Shown here in pieces: positions 1 to 11,483 of a stretch of 64,000 bases of DNA (position 1 is the first letter of the stretch; the number at the start of each line of letters is the position of its first letter). Where the stretch lies: NCBI GenBank assembly GCA_037903475.1, contig JBAJFG010000355.1, positions 1-64,000 of the forward strand. Direction: 5' to 3'. Position numbers and translations under genes: made by a program. The notes beneath the pieces are model-generated. The model was not told the origin of the DNA. It made no database searches and saw only the letters and a list, made by a program, of their open reading frames with translations. Source of the stretch: Ancylostoma caninum (taxonomy: Eukaryota; Nematoda; Chromadorea; Rhabditida; Ancylostomatidae).

Positions 1-880
1 CCGAGTCTAGCTCCTTGAGAAAGGAGTAGCAGTGCCTCCGGGAGCCTCGCACAATTGTTGAGGTTTTTTTTGTTTGTTAATTGCCCTATTATTGGTTCTC
101 ATTATTGATGTGTTTCGCCCATTTACCATTGCTCTGTTAATTGTTGCTGTTTAAATAAAGTTGTCCATTGATAGTATGCAGCAATAGCAATAAGGTCACT
201 GAATATAACCTCATTTTTACAATCAGATATACGATTCCTCTGAGTAAAGAGGCGCATAGGCGAGGTGAGCAGTAAAATCTTTATGCGTTAGCGATTAGCG
301 GGTCTAGGTGTAAAGCATCGTTGTTGTGCGCTACGTCTGAGAAATTGCTGTGAGAGGTCGCGCCTGGGCGATGTGCTTAATCTTGAGACAGGCACGGTAA
401 CTAATCTCAGGTCATGAGCTTTCGCAAATCTTGTTGTGCGCTGTAGTCGCGACTGTTCCTAAGTCCGCTGTAGCAATATTAATTGTTGTTTTCCGCTTTG
501 GCTGGCTGGCATCTGAACATTTGTCGAGATGGGCCATGTTGTAATATTTTGGTGGTACCGAAAAATTTTAGGCCGGCCGAATGCGAACGAGTCCAAATAA
601 TATGAATGAAATTTAAGAATATAAACTTAGGATCATGGCTCGGATCGCGGCTTAGATCACGGCTCGGAAAAAACTGTGTGCACATCTTGAGAAAAAAATG
701 TGTGTACTCACGGCTAGAAATCGCGGCTTAGAGATCACGACTAGAAATTTTGGCGCGCGCATGTCTCGAATCGAAAAAATATGTCTCGAATCGAAAAAAT
801 ATCTTGAAAAACATGGTATATAGCGCTGCAATGAAAGAAAAAAATGGGGAAAGTTTGATTTTTTTCATCTATTTTTGCTA
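1..880. other. No gene recognised; 20-bp tandem duplication
   Basis: I see no convincing exon here. Short motifs such as cacggct and tcgcggctta recur between 630 and 740. A perfect 20-bp unit is duplicated in tandem at 761-780 and 781-800. The short reading frames in this stretch have no recognisable domain and no flanking splice signals. Confidence 0.4.
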
Positions 881-1482
881 CTCAGAACCCCAAAAAAACT
901 TGTCGACAAGCATTTGGCGAGCAAGTATCTGATCGCATCTGTAACTTGCTTTTCCAAAAACTTGTCGACAACTCGGTTTTGCACTTCCTTGCCGACAACT
1001 TGTCCGCCCAAAAGCTTGTCGACAACTTGTTTTTGCTCTTCCTTGCCGACAGATGGTCGACCGTGTGAACTTGTTCTTGACCCGTTCCTTCACTGACAAT
1101 CTGTCAGCTCTACACTACAAAATTGCCCAAGGTAGGACCTGTGCATGTGGAGGCTTGCAACATTTTCCTTCATTAGGAAGCAAACGAACATGACTTTCTC
1201 GTCGACAGGTTGTTCAGCTAAAAGGTTGTCACAACTTCTTCCGCCAAAAGCTTGTTTGCAAGCCAAAAAGCTTGTTTGCAAGTTCCTTTTTGGAAAAGCT
1301 GGTCGACAACTTGTTTTTTCTCTTCCTTGCCGACAAGTTGTCGGAGAAAAGCTTGTCGACAACTTGGTTTTCGGGTGGTATGATGACGTCAAACTTGTCG
1401 ACAACGATTTGCTAGTTAAAAGCTTGTTTGCAAGTTGTTTTTGGGCAAAGCTAGGCCGACAACTTGTTTTTGGGGTTCTGAG
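881..1482. mobile_element. MITE with CTTGTCGACAA palindrome array
   Basis: A 602-bp non-coding element with inverted ends: left CTCAGAACCCCAAAAA, and the same sequence as reverse complement at the right end (1467-1482). TA is present on both sides (879-880, 1483-1484), as for Tc1/mariner-type insertion. The interior is filled with about ten copies, some mutated, of the palindromic core CTTGTCGACAA, spaced irregularly and linked by cttgtttttgctcttccttgc-like spacers. No transposase is encoded, so the element would depend on a helper in trans. Assignment to the TA-inserting group rests on the duplicated TA only. Confidence 0.65.
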
Positions 1483-1484
1483 TA

Positions 1485-2250
1485 CTCGTCCGCGTGGACA
1501 TTCATTAAATAAACGTTTTGGTCAGATATATGGATGAAAATATCTTTACATTATTTACATTTTCACTTTTAGTTAGACACTGCACTGCAATTATTTAGTT
1601 AGTTTGAAAAAAAAACTCACATTTCGTTCGTTGTTGAGTCGATGGGGATGTATGAAGCTCTTAAACCTTTGTCCATATGCCTTGCTTCGTCCAATCGTAA
1701 GTGTAATACACAGTTTGATAAGAAGACACAAGAGGAGGAAATTTTCAGATATTTTACATTCATTTTAGAGATTTTAGAGAACCATCGAGTACCTCGTACA
1801 TAATGCTCTTAGCCAGCTTTTCTCATTGTAAAGGGATCTGTGAAATAGTTGTTAAATGATCCGGACAAAGAATCCGCAAATCAAAGGAGGTAACTCTTTC
1901 ACAGGTTTCGGCGAATAGGATAAGGGGAGCGGTTACGTTGCGAAAAGGTGTGAGATATCACAAAAAGAGCATGGACCATGCAGATCGAAAGCTTCACATT
2001 CAGCTGACGTGTGGGGCCTGTCATTCCTGCTTGAATTGCTTTTTGGCAGGGACTTCGAACTAGAATTTCAAAGTACTGGGGAAGGATTAAAAGAACTCCT
2101 GCGAAGTATGCAGTTCTTAGGAGTTACTCAAAATTTGAAGTGGAGAAGTGTATGTGAATGTTTCATTTGATTAGGGGGTATGTAGTCACTTACTCCACAA
2201 ACAAAGTTCTCAAAGACAGGATACACGTCTTGCTGTGGTTTTGCAAAAGG
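1485..2250. other. Unassigned single-copy-looking DNA
   Basis: No exon, repeat or known element recognised. Sequence is AT-rich, with stops in all frames. Confidence 0.3.
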
Positions 2251-2257
2251 CTTGGAA

Positions 2258-2335
2258 TGTTTAGGAAGCGAACCTCCCTATCACAACAGTGTCGGGTTCT
2301 TGCGGCAAACGCACTAACCACTAGGCCATGTGCGC
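2258..2335 (-). repeat. tRNA-related SINE or tRNA pseudogene
   Basis: On the minus strand there is a perfect pol III A box, TGGCCTAGTGG (2318-2328), and a near-consensus B box, GGTTCGCTTCC (2264-2274), 54 nt apart. That spacing is longer than the 44 nt of a class I tRNA. The flanks do not form a clean acceptor stem. I read it as the tRNA-derived head of a SINE rather than a working tRNA. Confidence 0.4.
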
Positions 2336-3151
2336 ACGTTCTTTGCTGAGTGATGTTCGGTAGAGATACATTGATTAGCGAAACACGCATTGATGTCGCG
2401 AAATTCTCGCGACGTGTTCGCAGATGTCGCGAACCTGGTGCCAACGTGTTCGCATCTTGGATGTCGCGACATGGGGGGTTTACTACCGGCCCTGTAGTCT
2501 GTTTCGTCAGCGATGATAGTTGAGTAGTCGTGCACGGTGTCTGTTTTTCTCTGCACCCTCTTCTGCGCAATTTCCTGCCCTCTTCTTCTCTGCGGCGCTT
2601 CCCCAACTATCTTCCCACGTGGGACAGACTATATGTACGATCTATACAATGCTAGCAATGGTGACCAAGTCAGGCCCCGGCACGAGCCTTTCTTACGGTC
2701 GCAGGCAAAACGAAGCCCCCTTTGAAAAATGCAGATTTCACGAAGCCTCCTTTGAAAATACATAGTAGTGTGGGAGAAACCCTCAAAAATGCATATAAAA
2801 CCGAAAAAGTGCGGCTCACCGGTGAGCCACGCGGTCGTCAATGGGTTAAAAGTATCTTACGGCTCAAAAGAACGAGTTCCAAAAATTGAATGTTGGCAGC
2901 CACTGCTTAAGTGTCGTAAAACAATTCTGATGAGGAAAGGTGAATTCAAAAAAAATAACTTCAATAGCAGAATCAATACAACACTGTGACGAAAAAGCAA
3001 GATTTCCATCGATTCACATTCAAGCGCTCAAAAAAGAAACGAAAAGTCGGAACAAAGAGCATACGAATTTGATGAGAAAACAAAAATAGAAACAAAAAAA
3101 AACAAACGAAAACTTTCGACAACACCTACTGAATACAAAAGTGGAACTAAC

Positions 3152-3314
3152 CGTGGTCTTATTGTGAGCCTTGTTGAGATAAACGGCGCGTTTTCCAATG
3201 TAGAACTGAGCGTCGCTCTTGTTGAACACACCATCGAGCTTGAGCAGTGCAGTACGCTCGGACTGGGTGCGGAGACCGCGTTTGATTCCAGTGAATACAG
3301 CCTTTACGTAGAGC
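3152..3314 (-). pseudogene. Captured exon of ribosomal protein eL33 (RPL35A)
   Basis: The 163-nt exon encodes 54 residues starting LYVKAVFTGIKRGLRTQSER and including the GVFNK, FYIGKR and NKAHNKT segments typical of eL33, a 60S ribosomal subunit protein. It begins after an acceptor ending ttttatag and ends at a gttagt donor. A 45-bp intron (3315-3359) separates it from a preceding exon end whose CG completes the Arg codon. Remaining eL33 exons are not seen nearby, and the fragment lies wholly inside hAT element A. I therefore call it a transduplicated piece, not the working gene. The retained intron shows it came from genomic DNA, not from a processed mRNA. Confidence 0.8.
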
Positions 3315-3359
3315 CTATAAAATGAAATGAGACCGCGATGAAGTAGATTGAGAATTTAC

Positions 3360-3595
3360 CGAGACGCAAAAGAAGTGATTGATTGGAGATCATATAAATG
3401 ACTACCAAAAACCAGTGCTGAGGCTTTTGAAGGATCTTTCAAAGGGTACGTGGTAGGGGGTTGGTAACTTATGTGTTTAAATAGGGACATTATGCCCCCA
3501 ACAGGCTCAGCTTGTAGCCCAGCCTGTCGAAAATAGGCTGGCCCCTTTACCGAGCATACAATTCCTGGATTTACATAAGTTTTGTGATCTGACAT
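3360..3595 (-). CDS. hAT leader frame fused to eL33 exon
   Basis: An open frame begins MSDHKTYVNPGIVCSVKG, runs about 79 codons, and reaches a GTAAAT donor with the CG of an Arg codon, exactly the phase needed to continue into the eL33 exon at 3314. The first 47 or so residues are conserved with the frame in element B; the last part (ending SFAS) may be eL33 exon 1 or filler. Whether this is transcribed or translated is unknown. The conserved part contains a short inverted repeat (cagcctgtcgaaaataggctg), so conservation could reflect DNA or RNA structure rather than protein. Confidence 0.4.
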
Positions 3596-4140
3596 GACAC
3601 GTTTATTTTGAGTGCTATGACGCTTCTACACCCCAAATTTGGTGTCAATCGGTTGAGTCTCGACTCAACGGGAGAGCCTTGCAACCACTCAGACTCAGAA
3701 TGTGAGCGTATACTTTTCTAGTTCACATAAGTTTAGATTGTCTCTCCCAAAATCTTCTAGTGTTCCCTTGGTTCTTATCTCACTGAAGATTCCGGCTCAA
3801 TCCATGCAGATTCCGCGGCGCAGGAGTCGTTTAGGTCCTCCGGATTATGGGAACCTGTACATGATCTGCTCCAATCGAACTTTTCAACATCGGTCGCCAC
3901 AGTTGCTCTGCTAAAGCTACGAGCAGTTCTTTTGCGAGCCTTTTTCGTCTTTCATCGCCTTTAGAGCCTTTTTCGTCTTTCATCGCCTTTATCAACGCAT
4001 TTCCTTTCCTTGGACCAACGAACACCTCAGAGTTTTTCTGGGGCTCGGCCCCGAACCCGTACGAAGCCCCTTTTGCTTTCCCACCCTTTTACGAAGCCCA
4101 GCTTGCCCACCGACAAGCTGCGCTGGGGCCTGGACCAAGT

Positions 4141-5768
4141 CCTTGAACTTGTTTTGAAGATGAAATGGGAAATAATAAAGAAACTGTGAATGGACAAATA
4201 GATATGTTGGGGGTGCAACAGCAATTTTCTCGGTATTTTCTCGATGGGAAGAAATAGTTAGGGGTGAATTAGGGGTGAATAATAAAAATAGGGGGACGGG
4301 AAATAATGAGAAAAAGAAATATTGGGGTACTAACAAATTTATGCGAAAGAAAAAAATTATCACGGAATCACGGAAAGTTATCTCGGTTAAATAAAAGAAT
4401 TGAAAGAAAAAAAATAATGCGGGAAATTGGTAAGGGGGGGGTATGGGTTAAGGGGGCCGCTGCATCTGTTTTCCTTTCTTTCCCTATTTTCCGCAGCATC
4501 AGCGTACTTGGTAAGGCATGTGGATTCATATGAAAGAGAACTTCATGTTGATTCGGAAGATATGTGATCTGTTCAGTATTCTCCAATTTTTTACTTCTGG
4601 AAAATTATTTTATATTGGTAGCGCACCTACTCAGAGCCTAGATAGTATGTGCGCGAGCCGCCATCGGCCGAATCTTCCTCTGCCGTGTAAAGAGTCGCCA
4701 CCTCTTGGAAATCGTTATAGTGTCAGATAATGGCAGTATATGTCTTGAACATGCAGGCAGAGAACCACCCTGCTCAGCGGCAGACAGCAGCCCATTCCGA
4801 CACGAAAATCCCACAGTCACAAATGGAAGGTGACACGTCGTTTACGGTAAAACATGAAAGGGACGCTCCATTTACGGATGGTGAATCCTGGTCAGGCGTC
4901 CATTGCTGGTCTCTCCGCACAATATTAGGACCGCCTGGACAAAGATCTCTATCGTCGTGGCATCAAAACGGCGGCCACAAAACTTATTCGCGATATGGTC
5001 AGGACGACATGTCGCGAAAATGACCCTGTAGAAGACCACAAAATATGGGTGGGAAGCCTTCCCTCATCCGCCTCCTAGTTCAGTATTGGTACTATCAGAT
5101 TAACACTTGTTTCTGCCGGTGCAGCGTTCGCTGGTGGAGAAACACTTTAGGAGCTGTGGTGTAGCCAACATTTGGGTGGGTCGCTACTGCGTCTTGAATC
5201 GCTGCGATTTTTTTCACAGAGAGCTTTCGTTCATCATATGGAGGAAGTAGAAGAGTCACCCATCAATTTGGGAAATACCACTTGGATGGAGCTTTTGTAA
5301 TATTGTTGCTGTAGTAATTTTCATTTGAAGGTCAAACGGACATTTATAATTCCTCGACCTTATATATACATATATATGCGCAAAGCACACAGTTGATCAG
5401 TACTCACTTGAAGCCTACCTCCTCATTTGCACTTCCTACCTGCATTTTTCATACACCGATCACAATAGTTTCTTCCAGTCCTGCGTAGGAATCCTGAAAG
5501 AAAAATCACATGTGGAAAAACAAGTGTTTCGCACCTAAACCCTGAACGCAGAAAGAATGAACATCGAAATACCCCTCCCCGGGTTTCATTAGTAGGGTAG
5601 AGAGGGTACTAAATAAACAAATCCACAGCTAAAACTCAGGCGTTCAACCAAGGAAAATGAATGGTAAAGTTTCAAATGAAAAAAAAAACAATAAAAGAGA
5701 CAGAATATGCCGTACCCGAACATTCCGGGCGATCCCTCATCATCTCCATCTCGCAGCCCTTTCAAATG
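4141..5768. other. No gene recognised
   Basis: AT-rich DNA. One 97-codon plus-strand frame at 4730-5023 has no recognisable domain or clear splice signals, and I do not call it a gene. Confidence 0.3.
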
Positions 5769-5822
5769 CCTGGTCGCATCCAGATGATAAGTGTTATAAG
5801 CTATCATCTGGATGCGACCAGG
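5769..5822. repeat. Perfect 21-bp hairpin
   Basis: Arms 5769-5789 and 5802-5822 are exact reverse complements (left arm begins cctggtcgcatccagatga) around a 12-nt loop. It may be the core of a small MITE. No flanking duplication was identified. Confidence 0.8.
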
Positions 5823-7018
5823 TCTTCTCTTGGAGCCGAAACCTGTAATCAAAATACAAACATGTACAAATAATGCAGCATAATCAATATGAAATGTCAG
5901 CGTTGCACACAAAAACTACAGGCACCATAGCAAAAAAATAACCAAAACGAAGAAACAAGAAACTTCTCAGACACTCGCCGGCGTCGACCGGATGAGAAGC
6001 TAGGGCAGGGGTTGGAGCGTCGGAGAGCAGAATCCTTGCGTTCGTCAGGAATTCTTTCGTTTGAGCTACGAGGGAGGGGGAGCTATTTGCAGGGGCTAAG
6101 GCGAACAATTTCTGCCTTCTGCGTGCCCGAGAACTCCCCTTATGAGTAGGGAGTGTGACGGATCAGAAGGATGCGCTACGGCGAACCCTATTAACCTCCG
6201 CATTGGGCAAGTCCTTCAGCACATGACACGTCCCAGGACCTGCAAGGGTCCGGCGCCCATCCAACGTCTTTTGAATGCATTTTTGAAAATCGCGTCCGAT
6301 TGATTGCTTCTATCAGTAATTGTGTTAGATTTCTTCCTTCTTAGGCCGATGTCCCCGGATCGTTCAACTAAGTGCTGTGATCGTTCCATGCACATTTACC
6401 TTCCGTCTTTTTGCTGCGTTTTGTCTCAACGATGCTTTTTTTGAATTCGTAATCGAATCCGAGTTTTTCCTGTTTCAGGACCCTTTGGCAGGATCTGTTC
6501 ATCGGCACTCCACCCGTGAACGAGGATTCCCTTTTGCTCGTAGTTTTCATACGCATGTTCACCTTAAAATCTGTCATTTCTGCGCATCCTAGGCTCCTTG
6601 CCGTTCTCCGCTACCGGGTGACAACAAAGTCTTTGGCCAAGGACTTTGCAACAATTAATTCTGGTGCTTTGTCAGGAGAGCAATGACTTTGTAATCATTT
6701 TGATTACCTAAATGTCTGGAGCATATGTGCAAAAAAATCATAACCCATAGCTGTACTCGAATCTTGTATGATCTGCAAATATGGAACGAGGTAGAGATGG
6801 AAATGGACGCAAGTAGAGTCTCGCTGACATCTTTTCCAAAAACTTCTTCCAGTTTTCTCTCCAATTCATGAATTTTCTGGCCAGTATTCAAGAGGGAAGA
6901 ACGTTTTTGCGCTAGATCCGTCTGTGCACTAGTTTTGTTGACCGAAAAAGGTCAATAGATTGCCACCCCACTTTTTCTCACTAAAATTCACAAAACAAGG
7001 GGCACAAGTGAGCAGAGT
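5823..7018. other. No gene recognised; repeat-like block
   Basis: The stretch 6165-6290 (caagtccttcagcacatgac... aagggtccggcgcccatcc) has a GC-rich, repeat-like look, but I cannot pair it with another copy here. No exon was supported. Confidence 0.25.
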
Positions 7019-7070
7019 ATTAGGTTGGTGCACATTTTGAAATCAAAATCATGCTATTTTGTGGGGAACA
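7019..7070 (+). repeat. Solo mariner-like terminal sequence
   Basis: TA followed by TTAGGTTGGTGCACA resembles the inverted terminal repeat of irritans/cecropia-type mariners. No matching opposite end was found, so this is probably a remnant. Confidence 0.4.
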
Positions 7071-7271
7071 TATGGTTACCTTGTAAAGCAAAGTTTTCTG
7101 TGCTATATGTGTGAGAGAGTAAGAGATATCCGGCTGTTGTTAGGACTCTTCGTGTCAGGTCAGGATGTCAATACTTACTCCTAGTGTGAGCTCTGTTGCA
7201 ACGGCTCCGCTGTTGGGGAAATATGGATGAGCACTTTTTGAATCATTTTCTGGCTAATAGAAGTAATAATA

Positions 7272-8138
7272 TTAGGTTGTCAGGAAATAATTAAGACACT
7301 CTGGATTTTTTCAGCCTTCAAACCTTTTCTCTTCTGTTAGAAAACTTAAGTATAAGCTGTAGTGATCATGTACGCCTAGCATCTTGGGCTATCTATCCGG
7401 GAGAGTTCCAGCACTGCAGGGTCAGTACTCTTGTTACCGCACCTCGAAGAAGTCATCGGTCAGTGATAGAAAATCTTCAAAGTTGGCGAAGGGCTGCTCG
7501 GCCAAGAAATGATTAAGCTGCCAGATAAGATGTTAGATAGAAGGCTCAATGAGAGATGGCATGTGTGGCACCATGGTACTTGTCTGCTTCCTCTACTATC
7601 GAAGAATCAACAAGGCCATTTGAGGGTGCATTTTATCAAGCAAAATGTACATCTCGACACGGTATTTGGTATTTCTTTTTTCCGATAGTGACAGTTGACG
7701 TCCTAAATTGACTATTTTAACTATTGTTGCTTTGCATCATGTCGCTTTTCAGCAACTCCACTGGAGCCTGGTATTCAGCTCAGGAGATCGCCGATTAGGA
7801 AAATGAGAGACGTATTGCCCAAAAAGAAGCGTTGGAACCAATGGCTCACGGTTGCATGGCTGACGAGCACCGGTGCGAATGCCATGGTGATGTTGTCGTC
7901 CCCTCTGCTCCCACTGGTGCTCCATAGGAGCTCGCACAAAGAAATTCCTTAAATTGATTGCTCTTCCATTTTCGCGCCTATACAACAAATGGCGCAACGC
8001 CATGTCCCTACATACCCATGGCACAGATATCCAGAGAGCAGGGTATCACATACTCACATACCATGGAGATAGATCTTGTGGGAGGGATGCAGGAAAGAAT
8101 ATTTGGTGAAGTGTCTCAATCATTTCCCAACAACCTAA
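7272..8138. mobile_element. Non-coding mariner-like element, 867 bp
   Basis: Ends are inverted copies: left TTAGGTTGTCAGGAAATAAT, right (as reverse complement) TTAGGTTGTTGGGAAATGAT, continuing to a shared AGACACT. TA flanks both sides (7270-7271, 8139-8140). No transposase motif could be read inside. Its size and TTAGGTTGT ends match the element at 11484-12377, suggesting related families. Confidence 0.65.
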
Positions 8139-8140
8139 TA

Positions 8141-11100
8141 ATAGAAGAATACCTATCGCTATTCTTTGCTCCAAAGTGTGACGAGCGGTCGGCTGGAAAA
8201 GCGCTCAAGGTGCTCAAAAGCTCATTCTCTGCACCTCAAATTATGGCCAAAATTTGCTTTCGAGATCTGTCGTGAATTTTGGTGATTTTGTAGAGAAAAT
8301 TTCAAATTGCTTGCTATCCTCCAGAAAAATGCAGTATTTTTGTCAATTCTTCTACAATATCATTGTCATCTATCTTCTTTTGAAAGAGCTGTTTATTTTA
8401 CAAGATCATAGCAGGCAGAGGAGCCGAAAAGAAGTGGAAATAATTCTCTTTGCGTTCTCTTCCACTTTTCATTTTTTTAAATATCACAACCTCATTGAGG
8501 AGGGTTCTCTGCTGTACTGCGCCTACAGAAAACTCTTCTAATATCTACCTGTGTTTGAAAATTGGTTAGTTCCGGAACGAGATTTTGTACAGGTGCAATG
8601 GTGAAAACTATAATTCGCAATGATTTGCCGAACCTCGCGTTAGGATCATCTGCTAAGTCGGAAACGACTACAAACGTTATCCTGCACATCATTTCCCTTT
8701 CCCTGTAAAGATTGATATTCATGGTGGCCGAGCGCTTGTTACAGCATACAATATGTAACTTTTCAAAATGGGTTTCAGTGCGATATGGTTGTCGAAACTC
8801 AAATCTGTACACCAAAGAACCATCTCACAAGTAGTAGTAGTGCAAATCAGGTTCTTGAAGATTTCGGCGTAATAGGAGTGAGGGTAATGTCAGGTTATCC
8901 TCTTAATTGGTAGGAGCTGATAGTAGGAAATGAAGGAGGGACCACTTTGTTTTGCAACGTTGAAGATTTTTAAACATTTGAGCCTCGAAAACCGGGAAAT
9001 TACTTTGAAATTCGCGAATTGGCCATATATGGCCTCATCAAGAATAGCGGCCAGATTTGTACACTCATTTGGCCACTGAGTGCAGGCAAATGGTCAAGGA
9101 ATCATGTTGGCTCGGGCTCCGCCGTTTTGGCCACGTTTGTTCTGTGGAGACTCGAGCTGACATCTAATCTTCGAAGACGTCTATCTTCGCTGATCCTAAC
9201 ACTAGTATCGGAAACGTTAGCATGAATATTCGCGGGCTGGAGTACCGCGCCAAAGCGAGCGTGCTGCCCGATAAAAGCATCAGCGATTTTGCTCGATAAG
9301 AGCATCAGCGAGCGATTGTTCAGGTTGAAAATTTTCCAAGTTACTCATCCACCCGCATTTCACGGCGGTATTTTGGTTCGCTATAAAAAGCTCACTCAGA
9401 GTTTTGCCGCCGAGCAAGTTCTCGCCGGGCCGCAGGGAGTTGCGGGGCAAGGTTGGGGTTTGTCGCTCAGCGATGTTGAGCCACTAAAAATATGCCTCAG
9501 TGTTGATCGCTGAGCCCCAGCTCAACCCCGAATATGCCCAAGTCGCTGAACGACAAATGCTTACCTTACCCCTCTATTGCCGTCTGGAGACAACTAAGCG
9601 ACGAAACTCAGAGTGGTTCTTAACGAAAACGAACGGCGACTTGGAGTCATAGAGATTGATATGGTCAGATGGATTTCGAGAGTCGTGAAGACTAATATGG
9701 TCAGGTGGACCACAATCTCTCGCGAGACGAGAATATCAGAACGCAATACTGTGTCGTGGTCATTCACGAGAAAATGCGTGGACGATGCCCATGATGATCA
9801 GCTTCGTGCTACGTGCCACTGATGATTCAGTAGAGGAGATCACTAACATGGGCTAGGTCATCGGTGAAGTTCTTAAAGCAAAACCGAAACACCGTTGTAC
9901 GGACACGTTGTCCAACGACTTGAAGGTTGCTGGCCTACACCAGTCACGTTCATGTTCGAAATAAATGGTGGCAACAACGCAGAACATTGCACCCTGCAAC
10001 CAATGAAGGGCAATCGCCAAAGAATCAGATGTGCTTGTTGTTAAAATACATAAAATAAAATACTCTGGGATATGTGTGTCGTCGTCTGCGCCTGAATTAT
10101 GATGCCGATCCATTTATCTGCGAGGGTCCATACAAAACATTTACATACACTTACACACTAATTTACTATTGAGCGAAGACAAAGAGTCACTAAACAGCAA
10201 CTCTGTTATATGTCACTGTGTGATTTGAAGGAAACATTCGAACAAATATCCACATATTATCTGTTTTCGTAATGTAATGCAAAACAGGTGTTTCAGTTCG
10301 AGGGTTGATAACGCCCACGCCTTCACATTTTAAAATCTAAAAAGAACACGCGGCTACATTTTCCATCATTCACAGAAAAACTTCTCAGAAAAAGTTAAGC
10401 CATCGAGCAGCCTTCCCCCAAAAAATTAACTCTTTCTATCTATCCTCTCTTCAGCTAACTATTTCTTGAACGTTCGCATAATTGTGAGTTACTATAAGTT
10501 ACATATCCTAGGTAGAGAAGAATTTCTTTTACTAGTTTCTAGTACCGCGTGCAGTGGCGCGTCACAATCATGCACCAGAAAGCTTTCAAAGATAAACAAC
10601 AAGTCTGCATGCAAATATACAGTTTATTGATAATTGAGCAGACATCTTTCTTTGAAAATGTAGAATTTCAAAAAGCAACCGGCATCTCTTCCCATCAACT
10701 GTTGAATGACTTTAGAATGGGTCTTCAAACATTTGCTCTTGCTCCTTTGGTTCCTGTGAACTGGCAGTGTTTTCGATCTCACTCTGCTTCTCCTTAAATG
10801 TGGTATAAATATCACACGATCAGGAAAGGCATTATGCTCATTATTCACAGGAAAAAAACAGAGATGTTTGGTTTACTAATTTGTATTGACTAATCGTTAA
10901 TTCAGAGAAAACACAAAAAAACACGTTCAAGGCACGCGATATCTCATGTTCGGCAGGCCCGAAGTCGGACTAAATCCGGTTACATGAATGGTCTCAAATT
11001 TCAATCACTTAGCGGGCAAACGGTTTACTACCTACCATATTCTCTGGGAATTTCGCTGTATGAATGCCACCTTCCACAGCACCAGAAGCTCTTAGCACGC

Positions 11101-11481
11101 AACAAAGAAAGCACTAAACAATACGACTGAAAAATGGCGACCCGGCTCCCTCATTTTGCTGTTTACCTGGAGCCAGCGGCGTGCTCGCGAAATAGGCAGT
11201 GGTTTTCATTAATCTTAGAAATCTTACCATTTTCCAATTATACCATGGTTCGGTGAGGTTGTGGAAAAGTGAAGTGAACAAAAAAAAACAAAAAAAAAAA
11301 CTCCCCCACTAATTTTATCCTGCACGTCTTCCTTATTGATGGTTTGGATACTATTATAGGAATACCCAAAACTGAGTATTTGAAGGAGTTCAGAAACAGA
11401 GTTCTACAAAGTACATTACTTCAAAATGTTGAAAAAACGGGTATCCATTTTCAAAATGGCTCTCACAAATCCCAAAATAAT
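8141..11481. other. No gene recognised; possible degenerate MITE at 9394-9614
   Basis: Short frames without domains. Around 9394-9614 the sequence cactcagagttttgccgcc and the reverse complement of the right side (cactctgagtttcgtcgct) form an imperfect inverted repeat. Both arms also contain tttgtcg(c/t)tcagcga, which is consistent with an old roughly 220-bp MITE. A tract of A residues lies at 11279-11300. Confidence 0.3.
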
Positions 11482-11483
11482 TA

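Larger units (their letters stand above)
2671..4132. mobile_element. hAT-family non-autonomous element A (Pack-type)
   Basis: A 1462-bp element bounded by short inverted ends (CAGGCCCC at the left, GGGGCCTG at the right) and by a perfect 8-bp duplication, gaccaagt, at 2663-2670 and 4133-4140. An 8-bp duplication and CAGG ends are hallmarks of hAT transposons. Both ends carry repeated subterminal acgaagcc motifs, which could be transposase binding sites. About 95 bp at the left and 670 bp at the right match element B (40966-42446), but the roughly 694-bp interior (2766-3459) is unrelated to B and holds a spliced ribosomal protein gene fragment. A 27-28 bp stretch (gagcctttttcgtctttcat...) is tandemly duplicated near 3938-3990. 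No hAT transposase is present. Confidence 0.85.

Noticed and set aside
3152..3314. A functional eL33 gene
   Set aside because: Only one and a fraction exons are present, confined within the borders of a hAT element with an 8-bp target duplication; no other eL33 exon was found within the window.
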